Below, piece by piece: positions 24,902-35,663 of a stretch of DNA of 64,000 bases. The position numbers and the translations under genes were made by a program. Below the pieces are notes generated by a model. It did not search any database, was not told the origin of the DNA, and saw only the letters and a program-made list of their open reading frames with translations. The stretch covers positions 41,139,386 through 41,203,385 of the forward strand of contig CM066171.1 in the NCBI GenBank assembly GCA_033629205.1, in the 5' to 3' direction. The stretch is from Lithocarpus polystachyus (taxonomy: Eukaryota; Streptophyta; Magnoliopsida; Fagales; Fagaceae). How positions within the stretch are numbered: position 1 is the first letter of the stretch; each line of letters starts with the position of its first letter.

Positions 24902-24979
24902 TGAATTGGGTCAGGCTTGATTACCACGACTTTCTGGTCTGTGATGACTTCTTCAGCTGAGTCAAGGAGTGGATACCCG

Positions 24980-25262
24980 TCAGAATCGTCGCGGGTTGAG
25001 GACCAGGAGAGTTCCGAAGGGAATGTCGTGGCTCTGGTCGCCGTCACTGAGGAAGAGGAAGCTCTGATCGGCGCGCTGGATTTTCAAGCCGTCGAAGCCG
25101 GCCAAGGAAGTATCGGCTCGGAGATTACCGTCGCGTTTCCAGATCTTGTACGTGTCGGAGGGAGCGATTTTGCCGACGAAGGGAATAACGGAGCTCTCGA
25201 AGTGGAAAGAGATCTCCATGTAGAAATCGCGCATACGGCGGAGCACGGAATTCTTGGAGTTT
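24980..25262 (-). pseudogene. Fragment of ANKRD13-like / GPCR-chaperone domain protein
   Basis: From about 25262 downward on the minus strand the frame reads VLRRMRDFYMEISFHFESSV, then IPFVGKIAPSDTYKIWKRDG, LRADTSLAGFDG and FLFLSDGDQSHDIPFGTLLV. This is the conserved start of the GPCR-chaperone domain in plant ankyrin-repeat proteins related to ANKRD13. The ankyrin repeats and the rest of the domain are missing. The frame ends at a TGA just after LLVLN, where the next two codons in another frame (Asp-Asp) suggest a small frameshift. Past that point a frame to 24805 shows no similarity I know. Sequence upstream to about 25430 looks like a leader. GC-rich island; no intron inside. Most likely a captured or truncated gene piece. 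Confidence 0.7.
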
Positions 25263-25673
25263 TGGGGTTTATTTGAGACTTTGAGTTGTGGGATTGGAAT
25301 GGATTCGAATAGAGTTTGTTTGTGTGAAAAGAGAGGAATTGAGTGTTTCTTGAGTTATACTACTCTTTGCTTTGTGCTTGTGCTTGTGAAGTGAAATAGG
25401 TGCTTTGGATGGCTTGGAAGGAAGGTACCATGTGGGTTTGGCTTGCTGAAGTTTTCTTTTTGTTTTGTTTATTGGGGTTGTCTCTCTTTTATTTATTTAT
25501 TTTAGGCGAAAATTACATTTTCGTCCTTATAATTTTACGCGATTCTCGTTTTGGTCTATAACTTTTATTTTCACCGCTTTTAATTTCTATCCTGAAAAAA
25601 GTGTCTCGTTTTTGTCCTTGTCATTACATCAGAGACGGAAAATGTACACGTGGCCAACGGAATGCTGACACAC

Positions 25674-26108
25674 TAAGGGTCCGTTCAGTTGGAGGAGTAA
25701 AAAAGTGGGAGGATGGAAAATTATGGGAAGATGGAAAAGTGGGAGGATGGAAAATATTTAATTTTTCCTCTTATGTGTTCGGTTGGAGGAGTGAAAAAGT
25801 GAGAGAATGGAAAACTCTTGTGTTCGGTTGGAGAGAAAAAGAGAAGGATAGAAAATATAATTTATATAAATTGACTATTATATCCTTGTTACATAATATG
25901 TAAGAAATAGATTTATTTCTAATCATTAAATAATATAAAATTTATCACATCATATGTATAAATTTATATTATTATAATGTAAAAATTAGATTAAGTTACG
26001 TTGAAAACAATATTCAGTAACGTTGAAAAGAAAAAAAAAATGTTACTCTTCAGTAAACTTGAAAAGAATTAAAAAAAAAAAAAAACACGTTACTCTTCAG
26101 TAACATTG

Positions 26109-26148
<40 letters not shown>

Positions 26149-26616
26149 AACGTTACTCTTTAGTAACGTAGAAAAGAAAAAAAAAAGAAAAAAAAAAGCA
26201 ACGTTACTCTTCAATAACGTAGAAAAGAATAAAAAAAAACGTTATTGAATTGAGTTCAGTAACGTTGAAAAAAAAAAAAAAATAACATTACTGAAAACGT
26301 TGAACAGAAAAAAAAAAAAGAAAAGTTCAGGCAACGTTGAGAAAAAGAAAAAAAGAAGAAGAGAAAGTTGAAAAAAAATAGGTGAGAAGAGGGTATTTTT
26401 GTAAAAGTGCTACTATAGAACTTTTCTCTTCTGATTTTTCTTTCGATTTGGAAGGAAAAAAAAAAAAGCGGGCCCGGAGAGAAAACTTTCTTTCCAGTTT
26501 TCCATCCTTCCTATTTTCCTTCTCCAAACGAACAGTGGAAAACAGTATTTCCTATTCTATTTTTCTTCCTTTGTTTTCTGTCCTCCCTGTTTTCACTCCA
26601 AACGAACAGAGCCTAA
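25674..26616. mobile_element. PIF/Harbinger-like MITE in the left TIR of the outer element
   Basis: The element (25677-26613) begins GGGTCCGTTCAGTTGGAG and its other end, reverse complemented, reads GGCTCTGTTCGTTTGGAG. A TAA flanks both sides (25674-25676 and 26614-26616), the 3-bp target typical of PIF/Harbinger. Near the ends are repeated GTTCGGTTGGAG and GGAGGATGGAAAA motifs. It lacks a transposase. The outer element's TIR continues on both sides, so this insertion is younger. Confidence 0.82.
25995..26345. repeat. Array of short hairpins separated by A-tracts
   Basis: About seven units of roughly 40-60 bp. The best-preserved units read AACGTTACT-CTTC-AGTAACGTT or close variants, a 9-bp inverted repeat with a 4-nt loop, followed by GAAAAG and an A-tract of 10 to about 40 bases (longest at about 26107-26144). 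The array lies inside the MITE at 25677-26613. Confidence 0.75.
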
Positions 26617-27565
26617 AAGCGGACGTGACCATTAAAATAATAATAAAAAATATTATTTGGCATTAAAAAATGCCACGTCAGTATTTAAATTAAAAAAGTT
26701 AATTTATTAATTTTAACTAAAAAAATAAAAACAGAAATAAAAACCAAAAATTACATTAATTGAGATCTAAGTGTGTCCTAAATAAAAACAACAAGAACAC
26801 ACAAAAAATCCAAAAATCACAAATCCAGAAACATAAACACAAACCCAGCAACAGATCAACCAAACCAAACTCAAAAACAACAAGGCGAAAAACCATTTTT
26901 CGTCCTTACATTTTCACGTGATTTCCACTTTAGTCCCTAACTTTTTTTTCCACCACTTTTAGTCCCTATCCTGAAAAACGCGTCTCGTTTTCGTCCCTGC
27001 CGTTACACCAGAAACAGAAAATGCACACGTGGCAAACAGAATGCACTATTGGCACACTAAATGCTGACGTAACCATTAAAATAATAATAAAAAATGTTAT
27101 TTAATGCCACGTCAGCGTCTAATAAAAAAAAAAAAGAAATTCCATTAACTAAATAAAAAAATAAAAACAGAATAAAAAATCAAAATTCACATTAATTTAA
27201 ATCTAAAAGTATTTTGAACAACAACATTAACCAAGAACACAAAATTACAGAACAAGAACAAGAACATCAACCCAGAACCCAGAACAAGAACTCAAAACTA
27301 AAAACCAAAAATCACAAATAACTCAGAAACATGAATAGGATTGAAAAACAAAAAATGGATATGCAACAAAACAACTATTCTGACAAAAAAGTCTCAGAGA
27401 CAATAAATCAAACACCTAAACCCCATAACCAAAAAAAAAAAAAAACACAAACACAACCACAAAACTAACAATACAATCTCACAGATCAAAACCCAGAAAC
27501 CAAAAAAACACAAACACAAAACACAATGATTCTCTTATCTTTCCGAGAAGCCAACACAAACCACC

Positions 27566-27885
27566 GATCAATGACCCACGGATCTTCTCAGATCTACCCA
27601 CTCTTGCCTCTGATCAATGACCCACGGATCTTCTCAACTCAAACCACCGATCTGAAACCTCCAAACCCATCAGATCCACCACCTCTGATCTCTTCCTCTG
27701 CCTCATTGCAAGAACCCAGGCTGAACCCAGATCTACCCACTCTCACCTCCGATCAATGACCCACGGATCTTCTCAACTCAAACCACCGATCTGAAACCTC
27801 CAAACCCATCAGATCCACCACCTCTGATCTCTTCCTCTGTCTCATTGCAAGAACCCACGCCAAACCTAGATCTACCCACCACCTG
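27566..27885. repeat. Tandem repeat of 139-bp unit inside the inner element
   Basis: GATCAATGACCCACGGATCT occurs at about 27566, 27612 and 27751. The last two copies start units that match over about 139 bp, including GATCTGAAACCTCCAAACCC. The composition is CT-rich and looks like duplicated 5' leader or early coding sequence of the captured gene. Confidence 0.75.
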
Positions 27886-28093
27886 CGACGAGAGCAAGGA
27901 CGAGTCTGCCGTTGTTGAAGAACTTGCCGAGAGTGACGGTGATGAGAGCGGAGCCGCCATTGATGGATTGGGTGTTAACTTGGGAGAGAGCGGAAAGGAG
28001 AGAGTTGATGAGGTGTGGGCCGAGATGGTGCTCGTGATCATCGCCGATGAGTGTTAGGATGAAGAGGTTGCCGTGTTTCTCTTGAATATGAGG
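27885..28093 (-). pseudogene. Captured fragment of peroxisomal enoyl-CoA delta isomerase-like gene
   Basis: On the minus strand the frame reads EKHGNLFILTLIGDDHEHHL, LINSLLSALSQVNTQS, GSALITVTLGKFFNNG, ending at TAG at about 27881-27883. This matches from memory the N-terminus of plant peroxisomal enoyl-CoA isomerase/hydratase-like proteins (crotonase fold), which open EKxGNxFILTLTGDDEHRL and continue GSALITT..GKFFSNG. Substitutions spoil the later part and only about 67 codons are present, with no oxyanion-hole region. It is flanked by the inner element's long TIRs, so it is a transduplicated fragment. No start codon is preserved at the expected place. Confidence 0.72.
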
Positions 28094-28834
28094 TTTGGAA
28101 TTTGAGCCTCACTGGACCGGCGTGCATTTTTTATTGTGGTTTAAGTTTCTGTATGGGCGTGTGTGTGTGTGTGTGTGTGTTTTAATGTAATTTCAAATGA
28201 TTAAGGATGCCTAGGTTTTTTGTGAAGTTTCTTAATTTGGGTAGTCAGTTAATTTTGCTTGCTTTAGGATTTGATGATTTTGTTGGGTTTTGAGAAAATG
28301 ATGATTTTGAGATTTTTAATTTTTGGATTTTAAATTCTGAGTTTGTGTTCTTATATTTCTGGGTTTGTGTTCTTCAATCTGAGTTTGTGTTCTTGTTCAA
28401 GTACACTTAAATCTCAATTCATGTAATTTTTGATTTTTAATTCTGTTTTTGATTTTTTTATTTAGTTAAAATTAATAAATTAATTTTTTTAAATGTGATG
28501 CTGGCATGACATTTTTTTATTATTATTTTAATGGCCACGTCAGCATTTAGTGTGCCAACAGGGCATTCTGTTTGCCACGTGTGCATTTTCCGTTTCTGGT
28601 GTAATGGCAGGGACGAAAACGAGACGCTTCTTCCAGGATAGGGACTAAAAGGGGTGGAAAAAAAAGTTATGAACTAAAGTGGGAATCGTGTGAAAATGTA
28701 TGGACGAAAAAGCATTTTTCGCCAAACAACAAATACAAACCCAGCTATCCATCTTCAAAAAACCTGCAATCCATTTTCAAAAAACCCAAAAATCCCAAAT
28801 CCAAATCCAAACACAAACTCAAATCCAACCCTTC

Positions 28835-29122
28835 TCCTTCTTGCGCAGAGCCTCGTTCCTCTGCCTCCCTCACTTGTCGCGCTTCTTGATCGCCTCGTGA
28901 GCCAGTGCCTTTAGCCTGTTAAACGAAACCTGCAACTCCGATTTTGTACTCTTTGCCGCCTTGCTTGCCTCTCTAGATCAAGCTCGACGAGAAGCTCCCT
29001 AAACCTCTCCACCGACACATCTTCCGCGCTCGGGCTCTTTATCGAAATCAGCACCGGCTCGTCTCCCTCCTCCATGTCGCTGAGCACCGCATCAACTTCC
29101 TCGTCTCCTCCACCATTTGCCA
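28835..29122 (-). pseudogene. Captured N-terminal fragment of a coiled-coil protein gene
   Basis: An ATG at 29120-29122 (minus) opens MANGGGDEEVDAVLSDMEEG followed by VSVERFRELLVELDLERQ. Past about 28962 the similarity continues in another frame (KSELQVSFNRLKALAHEAIK), then a TGA and RQRNEALRKKE. So there is one frameshift and one in-frame stop. The pattern (acidic head, FRELLxELDxERQA, then a heptad-rich region) matches the start of large plant myosin/golgin-like coiled-coil proteins; I cannot name the gene with certainty. It lies in the outer Pack-MULE-like element, with leader-like sequence upstream (to about 29220). Confidence 0.65.
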
Positions 29123-29226
29123 TTTCATAAATACACAGAAAAATAAAAAAATTCACTCTTTCCGATTGATCATGCAAACCTCCATTTATCAAGCCCTAAA
29201 ATTCAGATAGAAGAGAATGAAATATG

Positions 29227-29335
29227 GGTTTATAGGCTTCTCATTGAATGGGGCTTACTGGGTTTTTGAGATTTGATTTTGATGAGGGTTTGATCACTTT
29301 GATGGATTTTTGGGGTTTGATTTTGTCTATGGGTT

Positions 29336-29373
<38 letters not shown>

Positions 29374-29577
29374 TTGTAATGAATTTATTGGTTTCTCATG
29401 GAATGGGTTTAATGGATTTTTGGAATTTGATTTTGATGAGGGTTGAATTCGTGTGAAGAATTTGAGTGGGTCGGAGAAATTGTTCAATCTGTGGAGTTTG
29501 GCAGAAGTTTTGGTGGATGTTTGGCAAAGATTTTGTGGCAGGTGGTTTTTGTGCAATCTGTGGATTTTGGTTTTCAA
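29227..29577. repeat. Diverged internal direct repeat with poly-T tract in the outer element
   Basis: TTCTCATTGAATGGG...TTTGATTTTGATGAGGGTT at 29239-29290 recurs as TTCTCATGGAATGGG...TTTGATTTTGATGAGGGTT at 29393-29445. The poly-T tract at about 29337-29372 creates a poly-Lys open frame on the minus strand that is not a gene. Confidence 0.6.
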
Positions 29578-30039
29578 TTTTGAGATCTTAAGTCTGGGTT
29601 GGTGTTCTTGTTAAAGATACTTTTAGATCTTAATTCATGTAAATTTTGATTTTGATTTCTGTTTTGATTTTTTTTATTTAGTTAAAATTAATAAATTAAT
29701 TTTTTAAATTTAGATGCTGACGTGGCATTTTTTTATGCAAAATAATATTTTTTATTATTATTTTAATGGCCACGTCAGCTATTAGTGTGCCAACAGTGCA
29801 CCCCATTTGCCACGTGTGCATTTTCCGTAATGACAGGGACAAAAACGAGACGCGTTTTTCAGAATAGGGACTAAAAGCGGTGAAAATAAAAGTTAGGGAC
29901 CAAAGTGAAAATCGCGTGAAAATGTAGGGATGAAAATGGGTTCTTCGCCTTTATTTTATTTGATCTGTGGAGGTTGAGACTGTATTGCTCAAATTGAGGC
30001 ATATAGATATTTCACCTTGTTTTTTTTTTTTTTTAAAAG

Positions 30040-30200
30040 AGTCAAACCCGAGACTTGACCCGAGATCTGGAAAACTGACCCGATTACAAACCCATTTTTT
30101 CGGTTTGGGTTGGGTTTCAAGCAGCCAAACCCGATTTATATCGGATCGGGTTTTGGGTCACAATAAACCCGACCCGACCCGACCCAAGCAAAAGGCTCGT
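30040..30200. repeat. ACCCGA/CGGGTT-rich repeat patch
   Basis: Repeated AACCCGA, GACCCGA and TCGGGTTTTGGG motifs without coding sense. Similar motifs occur near 24625, so both may be edges of one repeat family. Confidence 0.45.
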
Positions 30201-30330
30201 TTTCTTTGTTTCTGTGTCCCAACAATGTAGTTCATTGGGAAAAATAACTTAAGATATCACTGCAGATAGCAAGTCATTCCTTATCACCAGATTAAAATAG
30301 TTTTTAAGATACCATGTTTCTTATCACCAG

Positions 30331-30742
30331 GTCCAAGAATGGAGACAAAAGGCTCTATCATCTGAAACCAAAGCAAATGAGCTACAAGCACAAATGTCCA
30401 TGCTCCATGGGGGACTTGAGGATGAGGAAGGAACAAAACTCAGTAGTTACAAGGACCAAAAGTTCACAAGGAATTACCCAGGATGCACAAAATGAGATGG
30501 AGAAGCGAGTACTAGTTTGTCGCTTGAAGGAAAATCATTTAACCAATGATAATGCAAGTAAGGAGGTCTTAAGGGTTGGAAGAAGAAAATTACACACATC
30601 AAATGGTGGATTCATGGGCTCCAAAACGATCACCTTTTCATGATATTGGCAACTCATTGTTGTCGATGAGGCAAAATAGCAAAGCTATTTTCTCTCTGTA
30701 TTCCCCCCTTGCTTCCAGTACAGAGAACATTTTGAGAGAGTG
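30331..30742 (+). pseudogene. Pseudogene fragment of an unnamed coiled-coil-type plant protein
   Basis: After an acceptor-like TTATCACCAG at 30321-30330 the frame starts VQEWRQKALSSETKANELQA and runs to a TGA at about 30495. The similarity resumes in another frame (EMEKRVLVCRLKENH...GRRKLHTSNGGFM) and again in a third (APKRSPFHDIGNSLLSMRQ), ending TGA near 30742. At least two frameshifts therefore break it. I recall this order of blocks from an uncharacterised plant family but cannot name it. The acceptor suggests genomic rather than mRNA-derived copying. Confidence 0.5.
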
Positions 30743-31646
30743 ATTCTCAGCAACTAGCATTCAGCTAGGGGCTTCTCTTCTTGTCTAACTATATTAACTG
30801 TTGCAATTTATATGGAAATAGTTAGCTTATAAGATTTTACTAGTGAACCCGAGATCATATCATTTGGAAGAAGAAAAACTATTACCGATTCACAAGTTTG
30901 GGTTCAAGCTCAAGATATCAACTTTAAGCAAAAACGCACATGCTTCCTCCCAAGTAGAGGTGTAATAAATTGTTGCAACAAAAGCATTTATTTACATCAA
31001 GCCATTACATGTAAACGATGCATGTGACCATCTTCACAATCTGCAAAAGTTGCACGAAGGACTGACAATTTTATTAGCTAAATCAAGTCATTTTAATCAA
31101 GTCATTTCAATTAAATTAGTCCTTCAACTTTCAAAATCAAGTCATTTTCATCGTTACATTTGATCTTCATTTAAATTTTAATAAAATTAACATATGTTGC
31201 AAATGAAGCATACGTTATGTGAAAGGTGTGAAATTTTTAAAATTAAATCAAGCCAAGTATTTTCACCAAAAAAAAAAAAAAAATCAATTCAACTATTATT
31301 TTTTTATTAAAATTAAATGGAGAGAAAACCAAAGGATGATATGACTTAATTTTAAAAGTTAAGAGACTAAATTGACACAATTAATAGTTGAAGGACCAAA
31401 TTAATCTTTTGTCTGATTAATAATTGTAGGACTAAATTAGCAATTTAACCTAAATTTTTCTAGTATCCCTTACATCACTAGACAAAAACCATTGCAACAT
31501 TTAAAATCTAACTTCTTTCACACACAATTTACATGATATAGATGATACATGATAAAAGTGGTACTGGTGACAAGCATGTGAAAAAAAAAAAAAATTGTAA
31601 CCATCACAACTTATCACCTAAATAACTTCTGAAAAAATGTGCACTT
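30743..31646. other. Intergenic, repeat-like, no gene recognised
   Basis: AT-rich. The part at about 31065-31450 has AATCAAGTCATTTT repeats and mirrored AGGACTAAATTGACACAAT/AGTCCTTCAAC blocks at its ends, suggesting an old TIR element that I could not bound. Confidence 0.4.
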
Positions 31647-31986
31647 AGAGCATTAGCATCAGGCGTATTAAACAAGTGCTATTTTAACACATCAAAAAGT
31701 TATTTTATCTATTATAACATATCACTTTACAATATAACCTACAATCGCATCTTCTTTTCTTTTACCACTTTAGTTAAATATTATTTTTTTATCCTTTCTT
31801 CTTTTTAATTATTTTTTAATTATTTATTTTTGGTTCCCAAGAGCTATCGTCACACAAGAGAGAGAAAATTTGAGTAATGCCCAACTAGTCAACGAAAATT
31901 ATAGAAGAGAGAGAAAAAATATGAATAAAAAAATTTAAAATATTAATAGCATACTTATCCATACGATACTACTGCTAGAATGTTCT
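31647..31986. mobile_element. Tourist-like MITE
   Basis: The left end reads AGAGCATTAGCATC and the right end, reverse complemented, AGAACATTCTAGCAGTAG. Length (about 340 bp), the AGAGCATY end and a CT/GA-rich interior match the element at 14024-14784 in style. Confidence 0.5.
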
Positions 31987-33858
31987 TGTAGCATTTGAAA
32001 CAGCTCATGTAGCATGTTTTTTAGTGTTTGGTGTGGCAAATATCAAATTTTTGGAATTTGGCACATTTAATACTAGTGCTTAAAGAATTAATAATATTAG
32101 TTAATTACAGATATCCACCCCAACCTATAGGGGTATTTGTAATGTATACCCAAAATTTAAAATTTTTTTGTAATCAGCATCCTAATTCAATGTTAATTTG
32201 AAATATTCATTCCCAACGTCCAAATTAGTATAGAAATAAATATTTTATTGAGTAACTATCCACTATAAACTATAAAAGTAAAAGAAAGTGCACTATAAAC
32301 AATTTAAATATCAGGATTAAGGATAACAAAAATTTCTGTCTCAAGTTTTCTCGGCCTCGAAAAGGTGATAGGGTGGAAACAGGTATTATTCTCTATGGTT
32401 CGCCTCGAATATGTATATATATTTTTTGAGAGAGTTTCATTTAATACACATTTAAATTTTTATATAGTCTATAATTAAATTATTTTTATACATATCCCAT
32501 TTATATTATTTTTATGCCACTCTTCATTTCTGGCTTTAAGTTCTAACTCCCCCACTTATAATTTCAGCCTCTGCCTACATCTCTGTTCACACGCAGCCGT
32601 AATATCACCGGAAATTACAGCCGGTAAGTTGATTGGTGTTGAACAATGTGGTTATTTTTGTTGTGGTGTTGAGTGAATTTGTTGCTGGTGTATAAGATTG
32701 GGGTAAAAACCTTTTTTTACATATGCCTTGAACCTGTTTGTGAAAATGTCTGTGAAGTAGTTTAGCCAAATACTTGTAAGATGCTTGCTAACACAAAGTC
32801 TTGTTTATGTATACGAGGTTTTACGCAAGTGTAACGCAAACACAAAGTAAGTTTCATAATTTGATAAAAGCTCATTACCACTGTATATGAATATGATGCT
32901 TTAGAGGCTTGGCCAGGATAGCTTACTGGAGCAAACTTTATAGGTTGCCAAATGAGCTGCCTTTACTCTTGTATCAATTGTGTCACACCTTATTTTATGA
33001 GCAAGCCTTGCGTCAGCATCTTTAAGCAATCATTCTGCAAAAAATATGGTAGTTTAGCTTTTGAGAGAGAGCGCAAGAGAAAGAAATGGAACAGGCAGTA
33101 AAAGCTATAACCTTTATTTTCCCAATGAGTCTGTCTATATTGAGCCTTTATGTATTTGGCTTGGCTCAACTTTGTTTGTAATCACACACACAAAGAGATA
33201 ATACTAACCTGGGCTTGTTGGCAATTTTTGAACAACTAGGAGCAGATAGCTCTCATTGTCTCATTTAAATAACTAGGCAGAACATGGAGTTATGTTTATG
33301 ACTTTTGAGACCAAAACTTTTGTTTTGATTCAACAATAAACCAAGAAATACCTTCTTCAGCTGACTCTGTTGACATTTTCTAGTTTGATAAGAATTATAT
33401 AATAGAAACCATTTGTACAGGAATTGGTTGCATAAGACCATTAAAATGGGCTAAATGAGTTAATATGATTGTAATCACAAATGATTTAACCTTAGTTTTT
33501 ATTGTCAATTTTTTAACCCAGACTCAACCATAGCTGTTTCTAGAACCTTTGCAAGCAATATCATTTGAGGTTTTCTTGCTCTTTCTACCTAGTGGGTGGG
33601 TTTGGGGTGGTGCTGGGGTGGGGTGGAGATAAGAGCTAGTTGTGCATGTAAATAACTTTGGGGCTCCTCAATGTCATTCACTAATAAAGCTATCATTAGG
33701 TATAATTGAGATGTCGGCTCTTCTAATAATTTTTAAAATTGACAGGAATGCCTCCAAAACTGAAAATGTCACCTCTTCACTCACAGTTGTCTGTGTCTCT
33801 CTCCCTATTGCCCTCACACAGACCTCATCATTTTCTCTCTCTATATTTCATCTTATTC
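31987..33858. other. Intergenic; possible 5' leader of the PPR pseudogene
   Basis: No gene is recognised. A donor-like CCG|GTAAGTTG at about 32621-32630 follows a GC-richer patch (32570-32625) and could be the end of a 5' leader exon of the PPR gene downstream. Evidence for that is only positional. Confidence 0.35.
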
Positions 33859-34330
33859 ATGAAGCCAAACCTTACCTCCTACCTTCAAACCATTATTCCC
33901 CGTTTCTTCTAGGACCAATCATAGCTTCTGTTCCCGGTAACCCCCTCATCAAGTGGCCCTCATTGCCCTCCATCACACCCAATCAACAATCCAAACCCTA
34001 ACCAAAACCTTGACCCCAAAGTTTCACAAAATGACTTCTCCACCATTTCTAACCTCCTTACAGATCCCAATATCTCTCCTGGTCCAGCCCTTGAGGCTGC
34101 CTTGGACCAGACCAGGGTTGAACCGGACCCAACTTTGTTGCAGGCATTGTTTGACCGTTTTGATTCGTCTCCCAAGTTACTGCTCTTTGTTTGGGCTGAG
34201 AAGCATCCTGGGTTTCAATCTCCTGCAACACTTTTCAACTCAATGATCAATGTACTTGCAAAATCCAGTCACTGGTTCTTGATTGAGTTGCTTTGGTTTC
34301 AGGGGACACATTTGCTATCATCATCAGATG

Positions 34331-35139
34331 TGTATATATATCTATTTTACTGCAAATTTTAAAAGATTGAACTTGCTATTTATTTGGCTTGGTTGACTTA
34401 TTTGAATTGATCATTTACTTTGAGCTAAGCGTTGAATTTTCATTTTTTAGAATCAACCCATTTGCATTGTATCTGATCAATTGTGGATATGTAAATATTC
34501 ATGTTCTTTAACCTATTTTTGATATGATGGTACGTATGCATGATCGATTTATGATTTGATGGTATGTATCCTTGTATAGGTATGCCTTAATCTAAGAAGC
34601 ATGGACACTCCAAACCCCGGTGTGTTCCTCTCGAACACTCCAAGGATGCCGATGCTCTTCCATGCGTGTCCTTAGTGTGTTGGGATGATTAATTTATAAA
34701 AATTCCTTTGATTTTTAGAAATTTAATTAAATATTTTGAAAGTTGTTATTTTTTTAAACTTAAAATAAATGTAAAAATTATGTTTATAGATACAAATTAA
34801 ATGTAGTTTATAGATTACCTAATTAATTAATTGTTCTATCCCCATCATGTCATGTCCTAATTTTTTCAAGAATTGCAGTATTGATGTGCCCATGTCTATG
34901 CCTTTTGGGTCTCAATCTACTATTTGCACATATGTATTCACAAGTAATATAAATAAGGATACCAAAATCTGCACTAAATTTGATTTGAAATTTTTGGAAT
35001 TTTTGTGTTATTGAAGTAGGGATATTGTCATATTGATTCTGCATTTAAGTAAGGCTTTTGGTTGTTAAATTTGATATATGGAACTGAAGTTATAGATCTT
35101 AGATTTGTGATCCCAATGTTATGGTACACTTTTGTAGGT
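34331..35139. other. Unrelated insertion or gained intron inside the PPR pseudogene
   Basis: PPR similarity stops after GDTFAIIIR and resumes at GMTQPA. The intervening segment is AT-rich, starts TGTGTATATATATC, ends TTTTGTAG and could be read as an intron. It includes a GC-richer patch (about 34598-34680) with GGACACTCCAAACCCC. I cannot tell intron from insertion. Confidence 0.45.
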
Positions 35140-35663
35140 ATGACCCAACCTGCAATATGGGCATTTGAATTTGCATGTAATTTAGACCCAATTTGTAAAT
35201 CAGGTTAAAAAATGAACTTGTTTGAGATTTTGGTGGATTCCCTTTGTAAGGAAGGACATGTAAAGGGTAGCTTCAGAAAATTTAGATCAGAAAAGGAAGT
35301 TGGACCCAAGTTGGGTTTCATTAATAAGGGTTTATAATATATTGTTGAATGGTGGTTTCAATTGAGGAAGCTTAAACAGGCAGAGAGGCTTTGGGAGGCG
35401 ATGAAAATGGATGATGTGAAACCAAGTGTTGTGACATATGGTATACTTGTGGAAGGGTACTGTTGGATGCGTTGTGCTGAAAGGGCAATTGAAGTGGTGC
35501 ATGAGATGAGGAGAGGAGGGATTGAGCCAAATGCAATTGTGTATAATCCAATAATTGATGCATTGGGGGAAGCCCAAAGGTTGAAGGAGGCAATGCGGAT
35601 GTTGGAGCGGTTTTTAGTTCTGGAATTAGGCCCCACTATCTCAACATACAATTCTTTGGTAGC

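Larger units (their letters stand above)
26875..28732. mobile_element. Inner Pack-MULE-like element, long TIRs, 9-bp TSD
   Basis: The element itself is 26884-28723 (1840 bp) and sits within the outer element. Terminal inverted repeats of about 380 bp start GGCGAAAAA at both ends and are clearly homologous to the outer element's TIRs. AAACAACAA occurs directly at 26875-26883 and 28724-28732, a perfect 9-bp target duplication. The interior holds a 139-bp tandem repeat (27566-27885) and a captured enoyl-CoA isomerase-like fragment (27885-28093, minus). No transposase is present. Confidence 0.92.
25496..29958. mobile_element. Outer Pack-MULE-like element, long TIRs, 9-bp TSD
   Basis: The element itself is 25505-29949. 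Both ends read GGCGAAAA...inward, and the terminal inverted repeats run about 370-380 bp, with blocks such as AAAATGCACACGTGGC and TTTTAGTCCCTATCC in the related copies. The flanks carry a perfect 9-bp duplication, TTTATTTTA, at 25496-25504 and 29950-29958, as expected for Mutator-like elements. The left TIR is split by a 937-bp MITE (25677-26613). The interior is split by a second, related element (26884-28723). Its own interior holds a captured coiled-coil gene fragment (28835-29122, minus). No transposase is encoded, so it is non-autonomous. Confidence 0.9.

Noticed and set aside
24917..25276. Plus-strand 119-codon ORF
   Set aside because: It is antisense to the conserved GPCR-chaperone fragment; the minus strand carries the recognisable protein.
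26327..26666. Overlapping ORFs on both strands near 26.3-26.7 kb
   Set aside because: They lie within a MITE and its A-tract array and carry only low-complexity sequence.
29230..29577. Minus-strand ORF with a long Lys run
   Set aside because: Produced by a poly-T tract inside the outer Pack-MULE-like element.
33642..34001. 119-codon plus-strand ORF overlapping the PPR start
   Set aside because: It is out of frame with the PPR similarity, which begins at 33859 in another frame.
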